Part shown: one piece after another, positions 34,684 to 43,773 of the stretch | How positions within the stretch are numbered: position 1 is the first letter of the stretch | Layout of the letters: each line of letters begins with the position of its first letter | Assembly: GCF_900142735.1 (NCBI RefSeq) | Contig: NZ_FRBY01000002.1 | Coordinates: forward strand, 806,001 to 870,000 | Source: Flavobacterium saccharophilum | Lineage (GTDB): Bacteria > Bacteroidota > Bacteroidia > Flavobacteriales > Flavobacteriaceae | Direction: 5' to 3' | DNA: 64,000 nt | Translations under genes and position numbers: made by a program | The notes under the pieces: model-generated | Databases searched by the model: none | Told to the model about the DNA's origin: nothing | Seen by the model: only the letters and a program-made list of their open reading frames with translations

Positions 34684-34702
34684 ATTTTAAAAAATCCAAA
34701 TT

Positions 34703-34746
34703 AAAAAATCCAAATTCCAATTTAATGATTGGAATTTGGATTTTTT
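34703..34746 (+). terminator. Strong terminator of dapD
   Basis: 19-bp arms (34703-34721 / 34728-34746) built on AATCCAAATTCCAAT, followed by T's. An extra copy of the word AAAATCCAAATT lies just upstream at 34691. Confidence 0.88.
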
Positions 34747-34788
34747 TTGCTTCAATTTGTAACCAACAAATAAGATTCCGTTTACTAT

Positions 34789-35865
34789 ATGAAGATACTT
34801 GTAATTCAGCAAAAAATGATTGGCGATGTTTTGATCAGCAGTATTATATGCAATAATTTGCGTACTGCTTATCCTGATGCTCAAATCGATTATTTGGTTT
34901 ATGCCTCGACAACGCCAGTTTTAGAAGGCAATTCAAGTATTGACAATATTATTCTTTTTGAAGAAAAACATCGAAAGAGCAAAAAGGAATTATTAAATCT
35001 GGGTTTTCAAATTCGAAATGAAAAATATGATTTATTAATTGATGCCTATTCAAAACTAGAAAGCTGGATTTTGGTTTTATTAAGCAATGCTAAAAGAAAA
35101 ATCTCTTATAAAAAACCAGGAAGAACATTCTTGTATACTGATAATGTTTCATTTGAATCTTTTCCTAAAACCAATTTAGGACTAGCAATTGAAAGAAGAC
35201 TTTCGTTATTAGAACCTTTGAATTTAAAAATAAAACTAGATCCAATTCCGAAATTATTTGTTTCTGAAAAAGAAAACCAGGAGGCTATTGCTCTTTTTGA
35301 AAAACATAATGTCCAAAAAGATCGAAAGACCGTTATGATCAGTCTTTTAGGAAGTGAAACATTAAAAACTTACCCTTTAGAATTTATGTCTAAAGTAGTT
35401 GATTATGTTGCCGATAATGCTGATGTAAATATTTTATTTAATTATTTCCCCAAACAAATTCAAGAAGCTAAAACCGTTTTTAATGGTTGCAAACCTTCAA
35501 CTCAGGAAAAAGTTTATTTTGATTTGCTTGGAGGAGATTTGCGTTCTTTTATTGGCCTGGTAAATAAATGCGATTTGATTATTGGAAATGACGGTGGAGC
35601 AATCAATATGGCGAAAGCTTTAGACAAACCATCTTTCATCATTTTTTCTCCTTGGATAGAAAAGAAAATCTGGGCTACATTTGAAGATGGGATTCATCAT
35701 CTTTCTGTACATTTAAAAGATTATCGCCCTGCATTATTTGAGCAAAAAAATGAAAAAATGCTCAAAAAAGAAGCTTTATCTCTATATAGAGAGTTTCAAC
35801 CTGAATTTTTTAAGGATAAAATCGAATTTTTCCTAAAGCAAAATCTAAGCTCTTCTGCAAAATGA
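34789..35865 (+). CDS. Glycosyltransferase family 9 (heptosyltransferase-like)
   Basis: 358 residues, GT-B fold of family 9: MKILVIQQKMIGDVLISS opening, LIIGNDGGAINMAKALDKPSFIIFSPW near 260-290, the sugar-nucleotide-binding block. LPS heptosyltransferases use ADP-heptose; the acceptor here is unknown. First gene of the glycan island, overlapping the following GT2 gene by 4 bp (ATGA), so the two are translationally coupled. Confidence 0.85.
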   Translation: MKILVIQQKMIGDVLISSIICNNLRTAYPDAQIDYLVYASTTPVLEGNSSIDNIILFEEKHRKSKKELLNLGFQIRNEKYDLLIDAYSKLESWILVLLSNAKRKISYKKPGRTFLYTDNVSFESFPKTNLGLAIERRLSLLEPLNLKIKLDPIPKLFVSEKENQEAIALFEKHNVQKDRKTVMISLLGSETLKTYPLEFMSKVVDYVADNADVNILFNYFPKQIQEAKTVFNGCKPSTQEKVYFDLLGGDLRSFIGLVNKCDLIIGNDGGAINMAKALDKPSFIIFSPWIEKKIWATFEDGIHHLSVHLKDYRPALFEQKNEKMLKKEALSLYREFQPEFFKDKIEFFLKQNLSSSAK

Positions 35866-36629
35866 TTTTACAGGAAAAACAACTCTTAACGGCATTGGTT
35901 ATAACCTATAATGAAGAACAAAACATCAAAACTGTTCTTGATCATTTGGCTTTTGCCGATGAAATTATTGTGGTTGATTCTTTTAGTAATGATAAAACTT
36001 TTGAAATAGCCTCTGACTTTAAGAATGTAAAAGTAGTTCAGCGTGTTTTTGACAACTTTGCTTCTCAACGCAATTTTGCTTTGAGTTTAGCTTCTAATTC
36101 ATGGATTCTCTTCGTTGATGCTGACGAAAGATTAACTGTAGAACTTCAAAAGGAAATCAGTTTTATCATCAATCAAAAAAATAGCGCATCGGCTTATTTT
36201 GTTCGAAGAAATTTTATGTTTCAAAATAGTAAATTACGTTTTAGTGGTTGGCAGACTGATAAAATAATTCGTCTTTTTAGAAAAGAAAGCGCTATTTACA
36301 ACCATGAAAAAATCGTTCATGAAAAATTAATTGTAAACGGAAAAATTGGTAAATTAAAAAATAAACTAATTCATTATTCGTATTCTAATTTTGAAGATTA
36401 CAAACAAAAAATGGTTTTTTACGGGCAATTAAAAGCGCAGGAAGAGTTTTTAAAAAACACAAAACCTAACGCTTTTCATTTCTATATTCGTCCTGTTTAT
36501 CAATTCTTAAATCAATATTTGCTAAGATTTGGAATTTTAGATGGGAAAAAAGGAATTATTATCTGCTATTTAAATGCTTTAAGTGTCGCCGTTCGTTTTC
36601 AGGAATTGAAAAAAATAAGGGCAAACTAA
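35862..36629 (+). CDS. Glycosyltransferase family 2 (WaaE/KdtX-like LPS core enzyme)
   Basis: 255 residues. GT-A fold: LTALVITYNEEQNI, DEIIVVDSFSNDKT, and the DxD-like FVDADERL; the segment VFDNFASQRNFAL is typical of the WaaE/KdtX type that adds glucose to the inner core. The C-terminus (YQFLNQYLLRFGILDGKKG) has a membrane-associating helix. Co-transcribed with the GT9 gene. Its TAA shares bases with the stop of the convergent kinase-like gene. Confidence 0.86.
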   Translation: MILQEKQLLTALVITYNEEQNIKTVLDHLAFADEIIVVDSFSNDKTFEIASDFKNVKVVQRVFDNFASQRNFALSLASNSWILFVDADERLTVELQKEISFIINQKNSASAYFVRRNFMFQNSKLRFSGWQTDKIIRLFRKESAIYNHEKIVHEKLIVNGKIGKLKNKLIHYSYSNFEDYKQKMVFYGQLKAQEEFLKNTKPNAFHFYIRPVYQFLNQYLLRFGILDGKKGIIICYLNALSVAVRFQELKKIRAN

Positions 36630-37393
36630 GATTTCCAGAATTTAAGTTTCTTTTTAAGTCTTTTCTTTCTAGCAAATTCTTCCTGAAAATCACTTGTCGC
36701 TTTCCACATTATTTCAAAAATTTCACTCTCCGATTTATCTGTGTACAATTTTGCATACTCATTGCTCATTGTCGCAATCATTTCTTTTTGCGGTGTTAAA
36801 CGACTGAAATTATTCATGCGTTGTTCAAAACTCATGGTGTCATAAAAATTCATTCGGTTTAAATCAACTAAAAAGAAGTTGTATTTATTTTCATCAACTT
36901 TTTTAATCAAAGTATTTCCAGGTGAGTGATCTAAGAACTCCACTCCTTTTTCATGTAAATCAAAAGTGAATTTCACAAACTGTCTTAAGATATTATCATG
37001 ATCTGGATAATCAGGAATTTCTACCAATTCTCTGTAAGTTAATTCGGTCACCAAATGTTCGCTCGCATAATAACTATCTTTTAAACCTACTGGAGTAAAA
37101 TTTTCAAGAAATGCAATAGGTTGCGGTGTTCCAATGCCTTTTTCAAGTAGAATAGTTGCATATTCAAACGATCGCCTGGCTTTTGATTTTCGGAAATATT
37201 TATAGGCAATTTTATTAACGATGTTTGGAATTTTAAACGATTTGATGTTAATCGTCTTTCCGTTTAAATCAAATAGTTTAATTTTATTTCGGTCACCATT
37301 GCCAAAAAGAGTTCCTGAGCTATTAAATGTTTTAATTTGATCAAGAATCGATTCTTTACTATTCTCAAAAATGGGATTTACTTTAAAATTCAT
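36626..37393 (-). CDS. Lipopolysaccharide (Kdo) kinase-like protein
   Basis: 255 residues, protein-kinase-like fold. Visible: ATP-site lysine candidate in NIKSFKIPN (about 50), and the catalytic segment FLDHSPGNTLIKK (about 155-167) followed by FFLVDLNRMNF, matching HxDxxxxN / DxN kinase logic in the Kdo/LPS kinase branch; the usual His before Asp is replaced by Leu. It probably phosphorylates the Kdo or core of LPS. It lies opposite to, and inside, the LPS glycosyltransferase cluster. Stop overlaps that of the GT2 gene by 4 bp. Confidence 0.78.
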   Translation of the reverse strand: MNFKVNPIFENSKESILDQIKTFNSSGTLFGNGDRNKIKLFDLNGKTINIKSFKIPNIVNKIAYKYFRKSKARRSFEYATILLEKGIGTPQPIAFLENFTPVGLKDSYYASEHLVTELTYRELVEIPDYPDHDNILRQFVKFTFDLHEKGVEFLDHSPGNTLIKKVDENKYNFFLVDLNRMNFYDTMSFEQRMNNFSRLTPQKEMIATMSNEYAKLYTDKSESEIFEIMWKATSDFQEEFARKKRLKKKLKFWKS

Positions 37394-37472
37394 CAGTTAA
37401 TTTTATAAACAAACAAAAATACGTATAGAATTTTAGACTTCAAATTATTATTGTATTTTCGTTAAAAAAAAC

Positions 37473-38543
37473 ATGTCAGATAAGAAAAGTATTTTTCTGG
37501 AAACGCATAATATCAACAACAGAGCGTCCGGTTTAGGAACTTTCAATTATGAATTAATTAAAGGATTGTCGACATTAGAATTTAACGACTTAGAATTAAC
37601 TTTAAACAGCGCAAAACCAGAGCTTCTTAAACATGAATTCAGTGACAAATTCAAATATCATAAATACAGCAGTCTTTCGCGTCATCCCTTATTTAGAATT
37701 CGAAAAAAATATGATTTATGGCATTCTGTAAATCAAAATATAAAAGTTGAACCTTTTTTTAACACTAATTACTTACTTACGGTTCATGATATTCATTTTG
37801 TAGAGGAAGTTTCGTCAGACAAAAGTTATAAGCTGCATAAGCTTTTTAAAAAAAAATTAGAAAGATCTACGGCAATTACTTATATCTCAGAGTTTGCCAA
37901 GAAAAATACTCATGAACACTTTAATGTTCCTAATGTTCCTGAATATATTATTTATAACGGAAATCCGGTTTCGACCATTTTGAACACCTCAAATTTCGTT
38001 TCGGCTGTTCCAGTAGACAAGCCCTTTTTCTATTCAATTGGAGATTTTATCGAAAGAAAAAATTTTGGTTCGATTATCCTTATGATGAAAGAAATTAAAG
38101 ATTTTAATTTGATCATTTCAGGAAATAACGATAAAAAATATGGTGAAGAAATTAAAAAATTAATTACTGATAATGGCTTAAGCAATCAGGTTTTTTTAAC
38201 AGGAAGAGTATCTGATGAAGGAAAACAGTTTTACATGAAAAACTGTACTGCATTTCTTTTTCCATCTATTCGTGAGGGTTTCGGACTTCCGCCAATTGAA
38301 GCAATGAGTTTTGGTAAACCGATATTTTTATCGGATAAAACTTCACTACCTGAAATTGGAGGTGATGTCTCAAATTACTGGACTAATTTTGACCCTGAAT
38401 ATATGAAAGAAATTCTTTTTAACGGATTAACAAATTTCGAGAATAATAAAACAGAAATTGAAAACCAGTTAAAAAGAAGAGCTACAAGTTTCGATTGGAA
38501 AATTGCAGCTGCTGAATATTTAAAAGTGTACAGGGGTATATAG
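37473..38543 (+). CDS. Glycosyltransferase family 4 (GT-B)
   Basis: 356 residues. N-terminal Rossmann half with FLETHNINNRASGLGTFNYEL, C-terminal donor half with SIGDFIERKNFGSII and the E-x7-E motif in FPSIREGFGLPPIEAMSFGKPI. Retaining glycosyltransferase, cytoplasmic, likely extending the LPS core or O-chain. It runs in the same direction as the GT9/GT2 pair but is separated from it by the kinase-like gene on the other strand. Confidence 0.88.
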   Translation: MSDKKSIFLETHNINNRASGLGTFNYELIKGLSTLEFNDLELTLNSAKPELLKHEFSDKFKYHKYSSLSRHPLFRIRKKYDLWHSVNQNIKVEPFFNTNYLLTVHDIHFVEEVSSDKSYKLHKLFKKKLERSTAITYISEFAKKNTHEHFNVPNVPEYIIYNGNPVSTILNTSNFVSAVPVDKPFFYSIGDFIERKNFGSIILMMKEIKDFNLIISGNNDKKYGEEIKKLITDNGLSNQVFLTGRVSDEGKQFYMKNCTAFLFPSIREGFGLPPIEAMSFGKPIFLSDKTSLPEIGGDVSNYWTNFDPEYMKEILFNGLTNFENNKTEIENQLKRRATSFDWKIAAAEYLKVYRGI

Positions 38544-38664
38544 TTTCATCTGTGATACTCTGTATTACTAAAGTTCAAAAAAAACGAATCTAAACTTAAA
38601 TGTAGACATTTGAATGCATTAGCAGAAAACCTATAAATAATATTATCTCACAATACACTAAGTT

Positions 38665-39630
38665 ATGTACATTACGTTAATAAGTCTCGATAATCTGGGC
38701 CTCAATGAATATATTGTGTCAACTCTACAGAAACAGGGGCATACTGTAACTCATATTAATTTTAGAGATTACAAATACAAATATCCTTCTATACTTCATA
38801 AAGCCTATAATTTTTTTTTAAAAGCATTTTTAAAGAGAAATCTAAAGCTCGAGCATCATGGAAAGAAAATAATAGAAGAATTACAGAAAAACAATCAAAT
38901 TCAAGATGTAATCCTAACAATAAAAGGGGATTTTATTGATCCTAAAAGTACTTTAGAATTTAAAAAACATAGTAAAAAAACGATTGCATTTTTTAACGAC
39001 AATATATATCGTTGTCCTAAAATCGAACGCGTTTTGCATTGCTATGATGAAGTTTATTCATTCGAAAAAGCTGATTGCGAAAAATTTAATTTAAAATTTG
39101 CTCCCAACTGGATTTATAATGAAAATGCTGGTTTAAATGATAACACTGCTTTAGAATACGGTGTTTTCAATATTAGCTCAATCGACAAACGACTTTCTAC
39201 ATTAACGCTAATAGCAAACGAATTAAAATCAAAAAAAATAAATTTCAAATTTATTGTTTATGATAAAAAACATAAAGCAAAAGATGGCATTATTACTTAT
39301 ATAAATAAACATATGTCATTATCAGAGGTTAATCATTATACCAACAGATCAAAAGTATTACTTGATATACATAGAACAGGGCAGAATGGTTTGACTTTTA
39401 GAGTTTTTGAAAGCCTGGGTTTAGAAAAAAAGCTTATTACAACAAACGCTGAAATCAAAAATTACGACTTCTACAATCCGAATAACATTCTTGTAATAGA
39501 TGAACAAAATCCTGTTATACCAGTATCCTTTTTCGAGAATGAATACGAGAAAATACCAGATTCAATTTTTGAAAAATATACCTTACAAGGATGGGTCAAT
39601 AATGTTATTTTTGAAAAATTCGTTTTCTAA
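38665..39630 (+). CDS. CgeB-like putative glycosyltransferase of the LPS island
   Basis: 321 residues. Two-domain pattern: a Rossmann-like start (MYITLISLDNLGLNEYIV) and a C-terminal half with NRSKVLLDIHRTGQNGLTFRVFESLGLEKKLITTN that resembles the CgeB/DUF3880 spore-maturation/GT-B group. The exact sugar and acceptor are unknown. A broken copy of its C-terminal third lies immediately downstream (39711-40006), so the gene was duplicated locally. Start at ATG 38665 is the first in frame. Confidence 0.7.
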   Translation: MYITLISLDNLGLNEYIVSTLQKQGHTVTHINFRDYKYKYPSILHKAYNFFLKAFLKRNLKLEHHGKKIIEELQKNNQIQDVILTIKGDFIDPKSTLEFKKHSKKTIAFFNDNIYRCPKIERVLHCYDEVYSFEKADCEKFNLKFAPNWIYNENAGLNDNTALEYGVFNISSIDKRLSTLTLIANELKSKKINFKFIVYDKKHKAKDGIITYINKHMSLSEVNHYTNRSKVLLDIHRTGQNGLTFRVFESLGLEKKLITTNAEIKNYDFYNPNNILVIDEQNPVIPVSFFENEYEKIPDSIFEKYTLQGWVNNVIFEKFVF

Positions 39631-39710
39631 AATTTACACAAAAGAGCAGTATTTTTTAATTGAAAAGATGCTGTTCCTGGCTATCTACAAATTCTAAAAA
39701 ATTCATATTT

Positions 39711-40006
39711 GAAAAAACTACCAAACTTCTTAAACAAGTAAAAATTGTTTAAGCTATCCATATAGAGATTCAACATGGATTGTCTTTTAGCGTTTTTGAA
39801 CTTAGAGGTTAGGAAAAAAGTTAATTACAACAAATGCCGATATTATAAATTATGATTTTCATAATCCAAATAATATCTTTGTCTGGGAAAAAGACACATA
39901 TCAAATACCCGATTATTTCTTAAACACACTCTATCAGCAACTTCCTGAAATTATTTATAAAAAATATAGCCAGGAAAGCTGGGTAAAAATATTATTTGAA
40001 TTATGA
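39711..40006 (+). pseudogene. Broken C-terminal remnant of a CgeB-like paralogue
   Basis: Hand translation gives IHIEIQHGLSFSVFEL, then a 1-nt frameshift, then GKKLITTNADIINYDFHNPNN and QESWVKILFEL, clearly parallel to IHRTGQNGLTFRVFESLGLEKKLITTN of the preceding gene. An in-frame TAA sits before the IH motif (position of L-D) and the frameshift comes after FELR. The N-terminal two thirds are missing. Its terminal TGA (40004-40006) overlaps the ATGA start of tsaC. Confidence 0.82.
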
Positions 40007-40575
40007 ATCAAGACATAAATACTGAAATCCATAACGCTTACGAAGTCATTAAAGAAGGCGGAATTATCCTCTATCCTACTGATACTGTTTGGGGAATTGG
40101 TTGTGATGCAACAAATCCGGAGGCTGTTGCCAAAATCTATAAACTAAAGCAACGTGCCGAAACACAAAGCATGATTGTTTTGATGAATGGAGAGAAAATG
40201 ATGTATAATGTTTTTAAGGACATTCCAGAAGTTGCCTGGCAGATTTTAGATTTATCTGAAAAACCAACTACGTTAATATTAGATGGGCCTAGAAATGTGG
40301 CTCCTAATATTATCGCAACAGATAACTCTCTTGGAATTCGTATAGTAAAGGAACCTTTTTGCTTTAAATTATTAGAGCGAATGAAAAAACCTTTAGTTTC
40401 AACTTCGGCAAATATTTCAGGACAACCAACTCCAATTGCATTCAAAGATATCAATCCCGAAATTGTGAAGGGAGTTGATTATGTAGTAAATTTATATCAT
40501 GATAAAGTTGCCGGAAAACCCTCAACAATTATTAAACTAACTAATGATTCGCAGGTGAAAGTGATACGTAAATAA
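40003..40575 (+). CDS. tsaC: L-threonylcarbamoyladenylate synthase (YrdC/Sua5 family)
   Basis: 190 residues, the short YrdC form without the Sua5 C-terminal domain. Motifs: GGIILYPTDTVWGIGCDATN, KLKQRAETQSMIVLM and PLVSTSANISGQPTP. The enzyme makes threonylcarbamoyl-AMP for the t6A37 modification of tRNAs. The ATG overlaps the stop of the upstream remnant. Confidence 0.94.
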   Translation: MNQDINTEIHNAYEVIKEGGIILYPTDTVWGIGCDATNPEAVAKIYKLKQRAETQSMIVLMNGEKMMYNVFKDIPEVAWQILDLSEKPTTLILDGPRNVAPNIIATDNSLGIRIVKEPFCFKLLERMKKPLVSTSANISGQPTPIAFKDINPEIVKGVDYVVNLYHDKVAGKPSTIIKLTNDSQVKVIRK

Positions 40576-40585
40576 TTGATAATTA

Positions 40586-41716
40586 TTAATTATTAATTTC
40601 TTTCAAACTCTCAATCAACCAATCAATATCTTCTTTGGTATTATAATGACTAAATGAAATTCGGAGATTTGGTAATTTTAAATCCTTCTCCGAAAGCATT
40701 TCTTTCAAAACATGTGAAGGTTTGATACTTCCAGATTGGCATGCGCTTCCCCTTGAAACTGCAATTCCTTTCATATCTAAACTAAACAATAACATCGAAG
40801 TTTTTTCTTCAGAAAAAGGTAAAATGATATTGATAATATTGTAAAAATCTTCTTTACTTCCGTTAATTCTAAAATCTGGAAAATGGATTTCAAGTTGCTC
40901 AATAAGGTACATTTTTAGATCCGAAATGTATTTTCTTTCTTTATCCAAATTCTCATAAGAAAGAGATAAAGCTTTCGCCATTCCTGCTATTTGATGCACA
41001 GCTTCAGTTCCGGCACGCAGGCCTTTTTCTTGTTCTCCACCAAAAAGTAAAGGCTGTAAACCCGAGTTCTTACGAACAAAAGCGAAACCAATTCCTTTTG
41101 GGCCATGAAATTTATGTGCACTAGCCACTATAAAATCAACCGTATTTTTTTGCAGATCCATCTCGGCTTTACCAATTGACTGCACAGTATCTGAGTGAAA
41201 TAAAGTATTATATTGCTTGCAGATTACACCAACCCTATCCAGATCTAAAATAGTTCCGGTTTCATTATTAACATGCATCAAACTAACTATAGTCTTTTTT
41301 TCTTCAGACAATAAATTAGATAAATGCGTCAAATCAATGGTACCATCGTGGTTTATTTTTACATAATCAACCTGAATATTATAATCAGCTTGTAAGGCTA
41401 AAACCGTGTATAAAACTGCATGATGTTCGATTCTAGAGGTAATAATGCGCTCCACGCCTAAATCTTCAACAGCAGAACGAAGGATCCAGTTATCAGCTTC
41501 GGTTCCACCAGAAGTAAAAATAATTTCCTGAGCAGAACAATTTAAATGTTTGGCGATACTTTTTCTGGAAAGCTCTAAAATAGTCTTACCATTTCGTCCA
41601 AAACTATGTGTAGAAGACGGATTACCAAAATCTTCCGTCATAACTTTAGTCATTTCCTGAACAACTTCAGGACGCATCGCTGTTGTTGAGGCGTTATCGA
41701 GATATACTTTTTTCAT
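40586..41716 (-). CDS. Cysteine desulfurase (NifS/IscS family)
   Basis: 376 residues from MKKVYLDNAST. PLP lysine K202 in SAHKFHGPKG and active-site cysteine C326 in RGSACQSGS. It takes sulfur from cysteine for Fe-S clusters or thiolated tRNA. The short cysteine loop fits class I (IscS/NifS-like) rather than SufS. No isc/suf genes nearby. A -7 box lies only 5 nt upstream of the ATG, giving an extremely short leader. Confidence 0.92.
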   Translation of the reverse strand: MKKVYLDNASTTAMRPEVVQEMTKVMTEDFGNPSSTHSFGRNGKTILELSRKSIAKHLNCSAQEIIFTSGGTEADNWILRSAVEDLGVERIITSRIEHHAVLYTVLALQADYNIQVDYVKINHDGTIDLTHLSNLLSEEKKTIVSLMHVNNETGTILDLDRVGVICKQYNTLFHSDTVQSIGKAEMDLQKNTVDFIVASAHKFHGPKGIGFAFVRKNSGLQPLLFGGEQEKGLRAGTEAVHQIAGMAKALSLSYENLDKERKYISDLKMYLIEQLEIHFPDFRINGSKEDFYNIINIILPFSEEKTSMLLFSLDMKGIAVSRGSACQSGSIKPSHVLKEMLSEKDLKLPNLRISFSHYNTKEDIDWLIESLKEINN

Positions 41717-41721
41717 TGCTG

Positions 41722-41729
41722 CAAAGTTA
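41722..41729 (-). promoter_or_regulatory. -7 promoter box of the cysteine desulfurase gene
   Basis: Reads TAACTTTG on the minus strand, 5 nt before the ATG at 41716. The mRNA would be leaderless or nearly so. Confidence 0.55.
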
Positions 41730-41777
41730 AGAAATATCAATTGTCAAATCTTAAATATCATTTGCCAAATTTTTCAC

Positions 41778-41785
41778 TATTTTTG
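41778..41785 (+). promoter_or_regulatory. -7 promoter box of the duplicated-domain lipoprotein
   Basis: TATTTTTG, exact TAnnTTTG, 18 nt before the ATG at 41804. It rules out the in-frame upstream codon at 41741. Confidence 0.55.
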
Positions 41786-41803
41786 AGCCAAATAAAATTT
41801 ACA

Positions 41804-42793
41804 ATGAAAAAATATGCAAGCCTTCTATTATTTGCGCTATTACTAAACGGTTGCGATGATGGTGATTTAAAAGTTGATACGATCGATTTTGATGAAGTCA
41901 CTTCTACAAGCTGTGATACAACCAATACTTTAGTTTATAAATTAAAATCTCAAGAAGCATTATTATTACAAATGCTTCCTAAATCAATTATAAACGAAGA
42001 TAAGGACACTATCGTTTACGATATTGATAACACAACCTACCGCGTTTTATACAGAGCTTACAATGGTGAAGTTTCAAGAGAAAATATTTGTGGTACAATA
42101 CCACCAAAAACACCGAGTGTAACAGAAGAATGGGTAGGAACAGGAGGACAAATTCAAATTATTACAGGAGCAGTTTATAAAACTCCTGCACCACCTGATG
42201 GACATACTGAAATCGTTGGCTATAACCATAACATTATTTTTAAAAATATAACTTTTTCTAAACCTTCTGGACCACAAGTTGAAGCAGAATACCCTTTTGG
42301 TGATTTTAAAACCGAAATCACACCTGTAATTGTAAGTTTCTTAGAAGCAGACAATGCTAAATATTGTCCTGAATTCAAGAAAGTCTTCAATAATAACACT
42401 TCAAATTCATTGGTTATTGAAAACTTTGATGGAACAAACTTAATTAAAAACGAAGATACTCCAACTGGATTCCCTAGAACGAGCTTAATTAATCTGAATG
42501 CTACAACAAACAATCTTTATTACAGAACATATAACGGTAACCTTCCATTAGCCGCAAATGAAAATTATTACTGTCTGGAAAAAACACCAACTAGTCCAAC
42601 TGTACAGAGTACTTGGGTAGGTGTAGCGGGGGTAACAAATGTAAGTGGAATTATCGAAGTTACTACAACAAGTAACCTTAAGGTTTTCAAGCATCAGATT
42701 GTACTTAAAAACGCAACACTCAAAAAAGGAAACAATACTTTTAAACTTGCTACTAATTTTATTTTAGGAACAGTTACAACTATTGCACCGTAA
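41804..42793 (+). CDS. Lipoprotein with two tandem homologous domains
   Basis: 329 residues. Signal peptide with lipobox LLNGC, so lipid-anchored. Two repeats of about 150 residues are visible: YRVLYRAYNGEV..PSVTEEWVG in the first and LYYRTYNGNL..PTVQSTWVG in the second, each with a cysteine pair (C at the start and in the ICGTIPP / YYCLEKTP block). I recognise no named family. Probably an outer-membrane surface lipoprotein of Flavobacteriia. Divergent from the cysteine desulfurase gene. Confidence 0.75.
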   Translation: MKKYASLLLFALLLNGCDDGDLKVDTIDFDEVTSTSCDTTNTLVYKLKSQEALLLQMLPKSIINEDKDTIVYDIDNTTYRVLYRAYNGEVSRENICGTIPPKTPSVTEEWVGTGGQIQIITGAVYKTPAPPDGHTEIVGYNHNIIFKNITFSKPSGPQVEAEYPFGDFKTEITPVIVSFLEADNAKYCPEFKKVFNNNTSNSLVIENFDGTNLIKNEDTPTGFPRTSLINLNATTNNLYYRTYNGNLPLAANENYYCLEKTPTSPTVQSTWVGVAGVTNVSGIIEVTTTSNLKVFKHQIVLKNATLKKGNNTFKLATNFILGTVTTIAP

Positions 42794-42844
42794 ATTCAGA
42801 ATTAGATTCAGCAACAAAGAGCAATCTTAAATTCTTACAAAAAC

Positions 42845-42902
42845 ATCCATTTTTCAAAACTGATTTTATTACAAAGTCAGAAAGAAAAATGGATTTTTTT
42901 TT
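42845..42902 (+). terminator. Terminator of the lipoprotein gene
   Basis: 11-bp arms ATCCATTTTTC / GAAAAATGGAT separated by 28 nt, followed by a run of nine T's. The long loop is unusual but the T-tract is strong. Confidence 0.7.
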
Positions 42903-42941
42903 ATGCTTTTAAAACAGCTATTCTAAACGCAAAAATTACTG

Positions 42942-43493
42942 CTATTTATTGTTTTGCCTAAAATAAACTTCTGTTGCACCTAAGCCATATTTTTGATAAT
43001 TGGCATCCTGAAAATCTACTCCATCGTACCGACCCAATAAAAAATCTAATTCTGCTTTTAGAATTCCTTCCCCAACACCGTGAATAAAAACAATTTTTGG
43101 AATCCGATTTCTAATCGCAAATTCTATATGTCTTTTTGCTGTTTCTGTTTGCAAAGTAAGGATATCATAATTTGACATTCCGCGTTTATTCGGAACTAAT
43201 TTTTCGATGTGCAAATCAAATTCGGGTGCCGAAATTTCACGCTTATCTTTCTTTTCTTTCACAAAACTCCTTGCTTTTGGCTCTTCTTTTTCTTTTGAAA
43301 CAGCATCTAAATCAATTCTTTTAATAGAGTTCATTAAATTACTGGAATCCTGAATTTTAAGCAACTCATTGACAAAAAATGTCATCATAAATCCATCCTC
43401 TGTTTCAATCAAAACTTCATTGTTTTTCACTGAAACTACTATTCCGTTTATGGCTTCGTCTAAGACTGAAACCTTATCTCCTTTAGTCAACAT
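42942..43493 (-). CDS. Smr domain protein (DUF2027 + Smr)
   Basis: 183 residues. An N-terminal SH3-like/DUF2027 segment (GDKVSVLDEAINGIVVSV), a basic linker, and a C-terminal Smr domain with FDLHIEKLV, HIEFAIRNRIPKIVFIHGVGEGILK and YGLGATEVYF. Smr domains are small endonuclease modules (MutS2-type) whose HGxGxG loop and DLH segment form the active site. No MutS core is present. It overlaps the small membrane gene at 43483-43668 by 11 bp. Confidence 0.9.
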   Translation of the reverse strand: MLTKGDKVSVLDEAINGIVVSVKNNEVLIETEDGFMMTFFVNELLKIQDSSNLMNSIKRIDLDAVSKEKEEPKARSFVKEKKDKREISAPEFDLHIEKLVPNKRGMSNYDILTLQTETAKRHIEFAIRNRIPKIVFIHGVGEGILKAELDFLLGRYDGVDFQDANYQKYGLGATEVYFRQNNK

Positions 43494-43668
43494 CCTGCTC
43501 CTCTTTATCTTGATTTTTACTTGGTATTTTTGTACTTAACTGCATCATTCCATACATAAAAACTGCTATTGCAATTACCATTATATAGATATTTTTTTCT
43601 TCTGAAACCTGCTCGTATAACGCAACCGAAATCGCAAGAATCATTATTAAAATTTTAAAAGCTTTCAT
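43483..43668 (-). CDS. Small membrane protein upstream of the Smr gene
   Basis: 61 residues with two membrane helices (about 4-18 and 27-44) and an acidic, polar tail. No family recognised. It overlaps the Smr gene by 11 bp and is probably translationally coupled with it. Confidence 0.65.
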   Translation of the reverse strand: MKAFKILIMILAISVALYEQVSEEKNIYIMVIAIAVFMYGMMQLSTKIPSKNQDKEEQDVD

Positions 43669-43773
43669 ATTTTAGAGTATAAGACTTCAAAAGTATGAAA
43701 CTTTAAAATAGCAGTTTCAAACTCCTGAATTGTTATCGATATTTTTTTTGTAAAATTGTAAAAAATTAACGCC

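Noticed and set aside
40137..40454. 105-codon minus-strand open frame inside tsaC
   Set aside because: Shadow of a well-conserved YrdC gene.
42220..42513. 97-codon minus-strand frame in the lipoprotein gene
   Set aside because: Antisense to the repeated domain; no support of its own.
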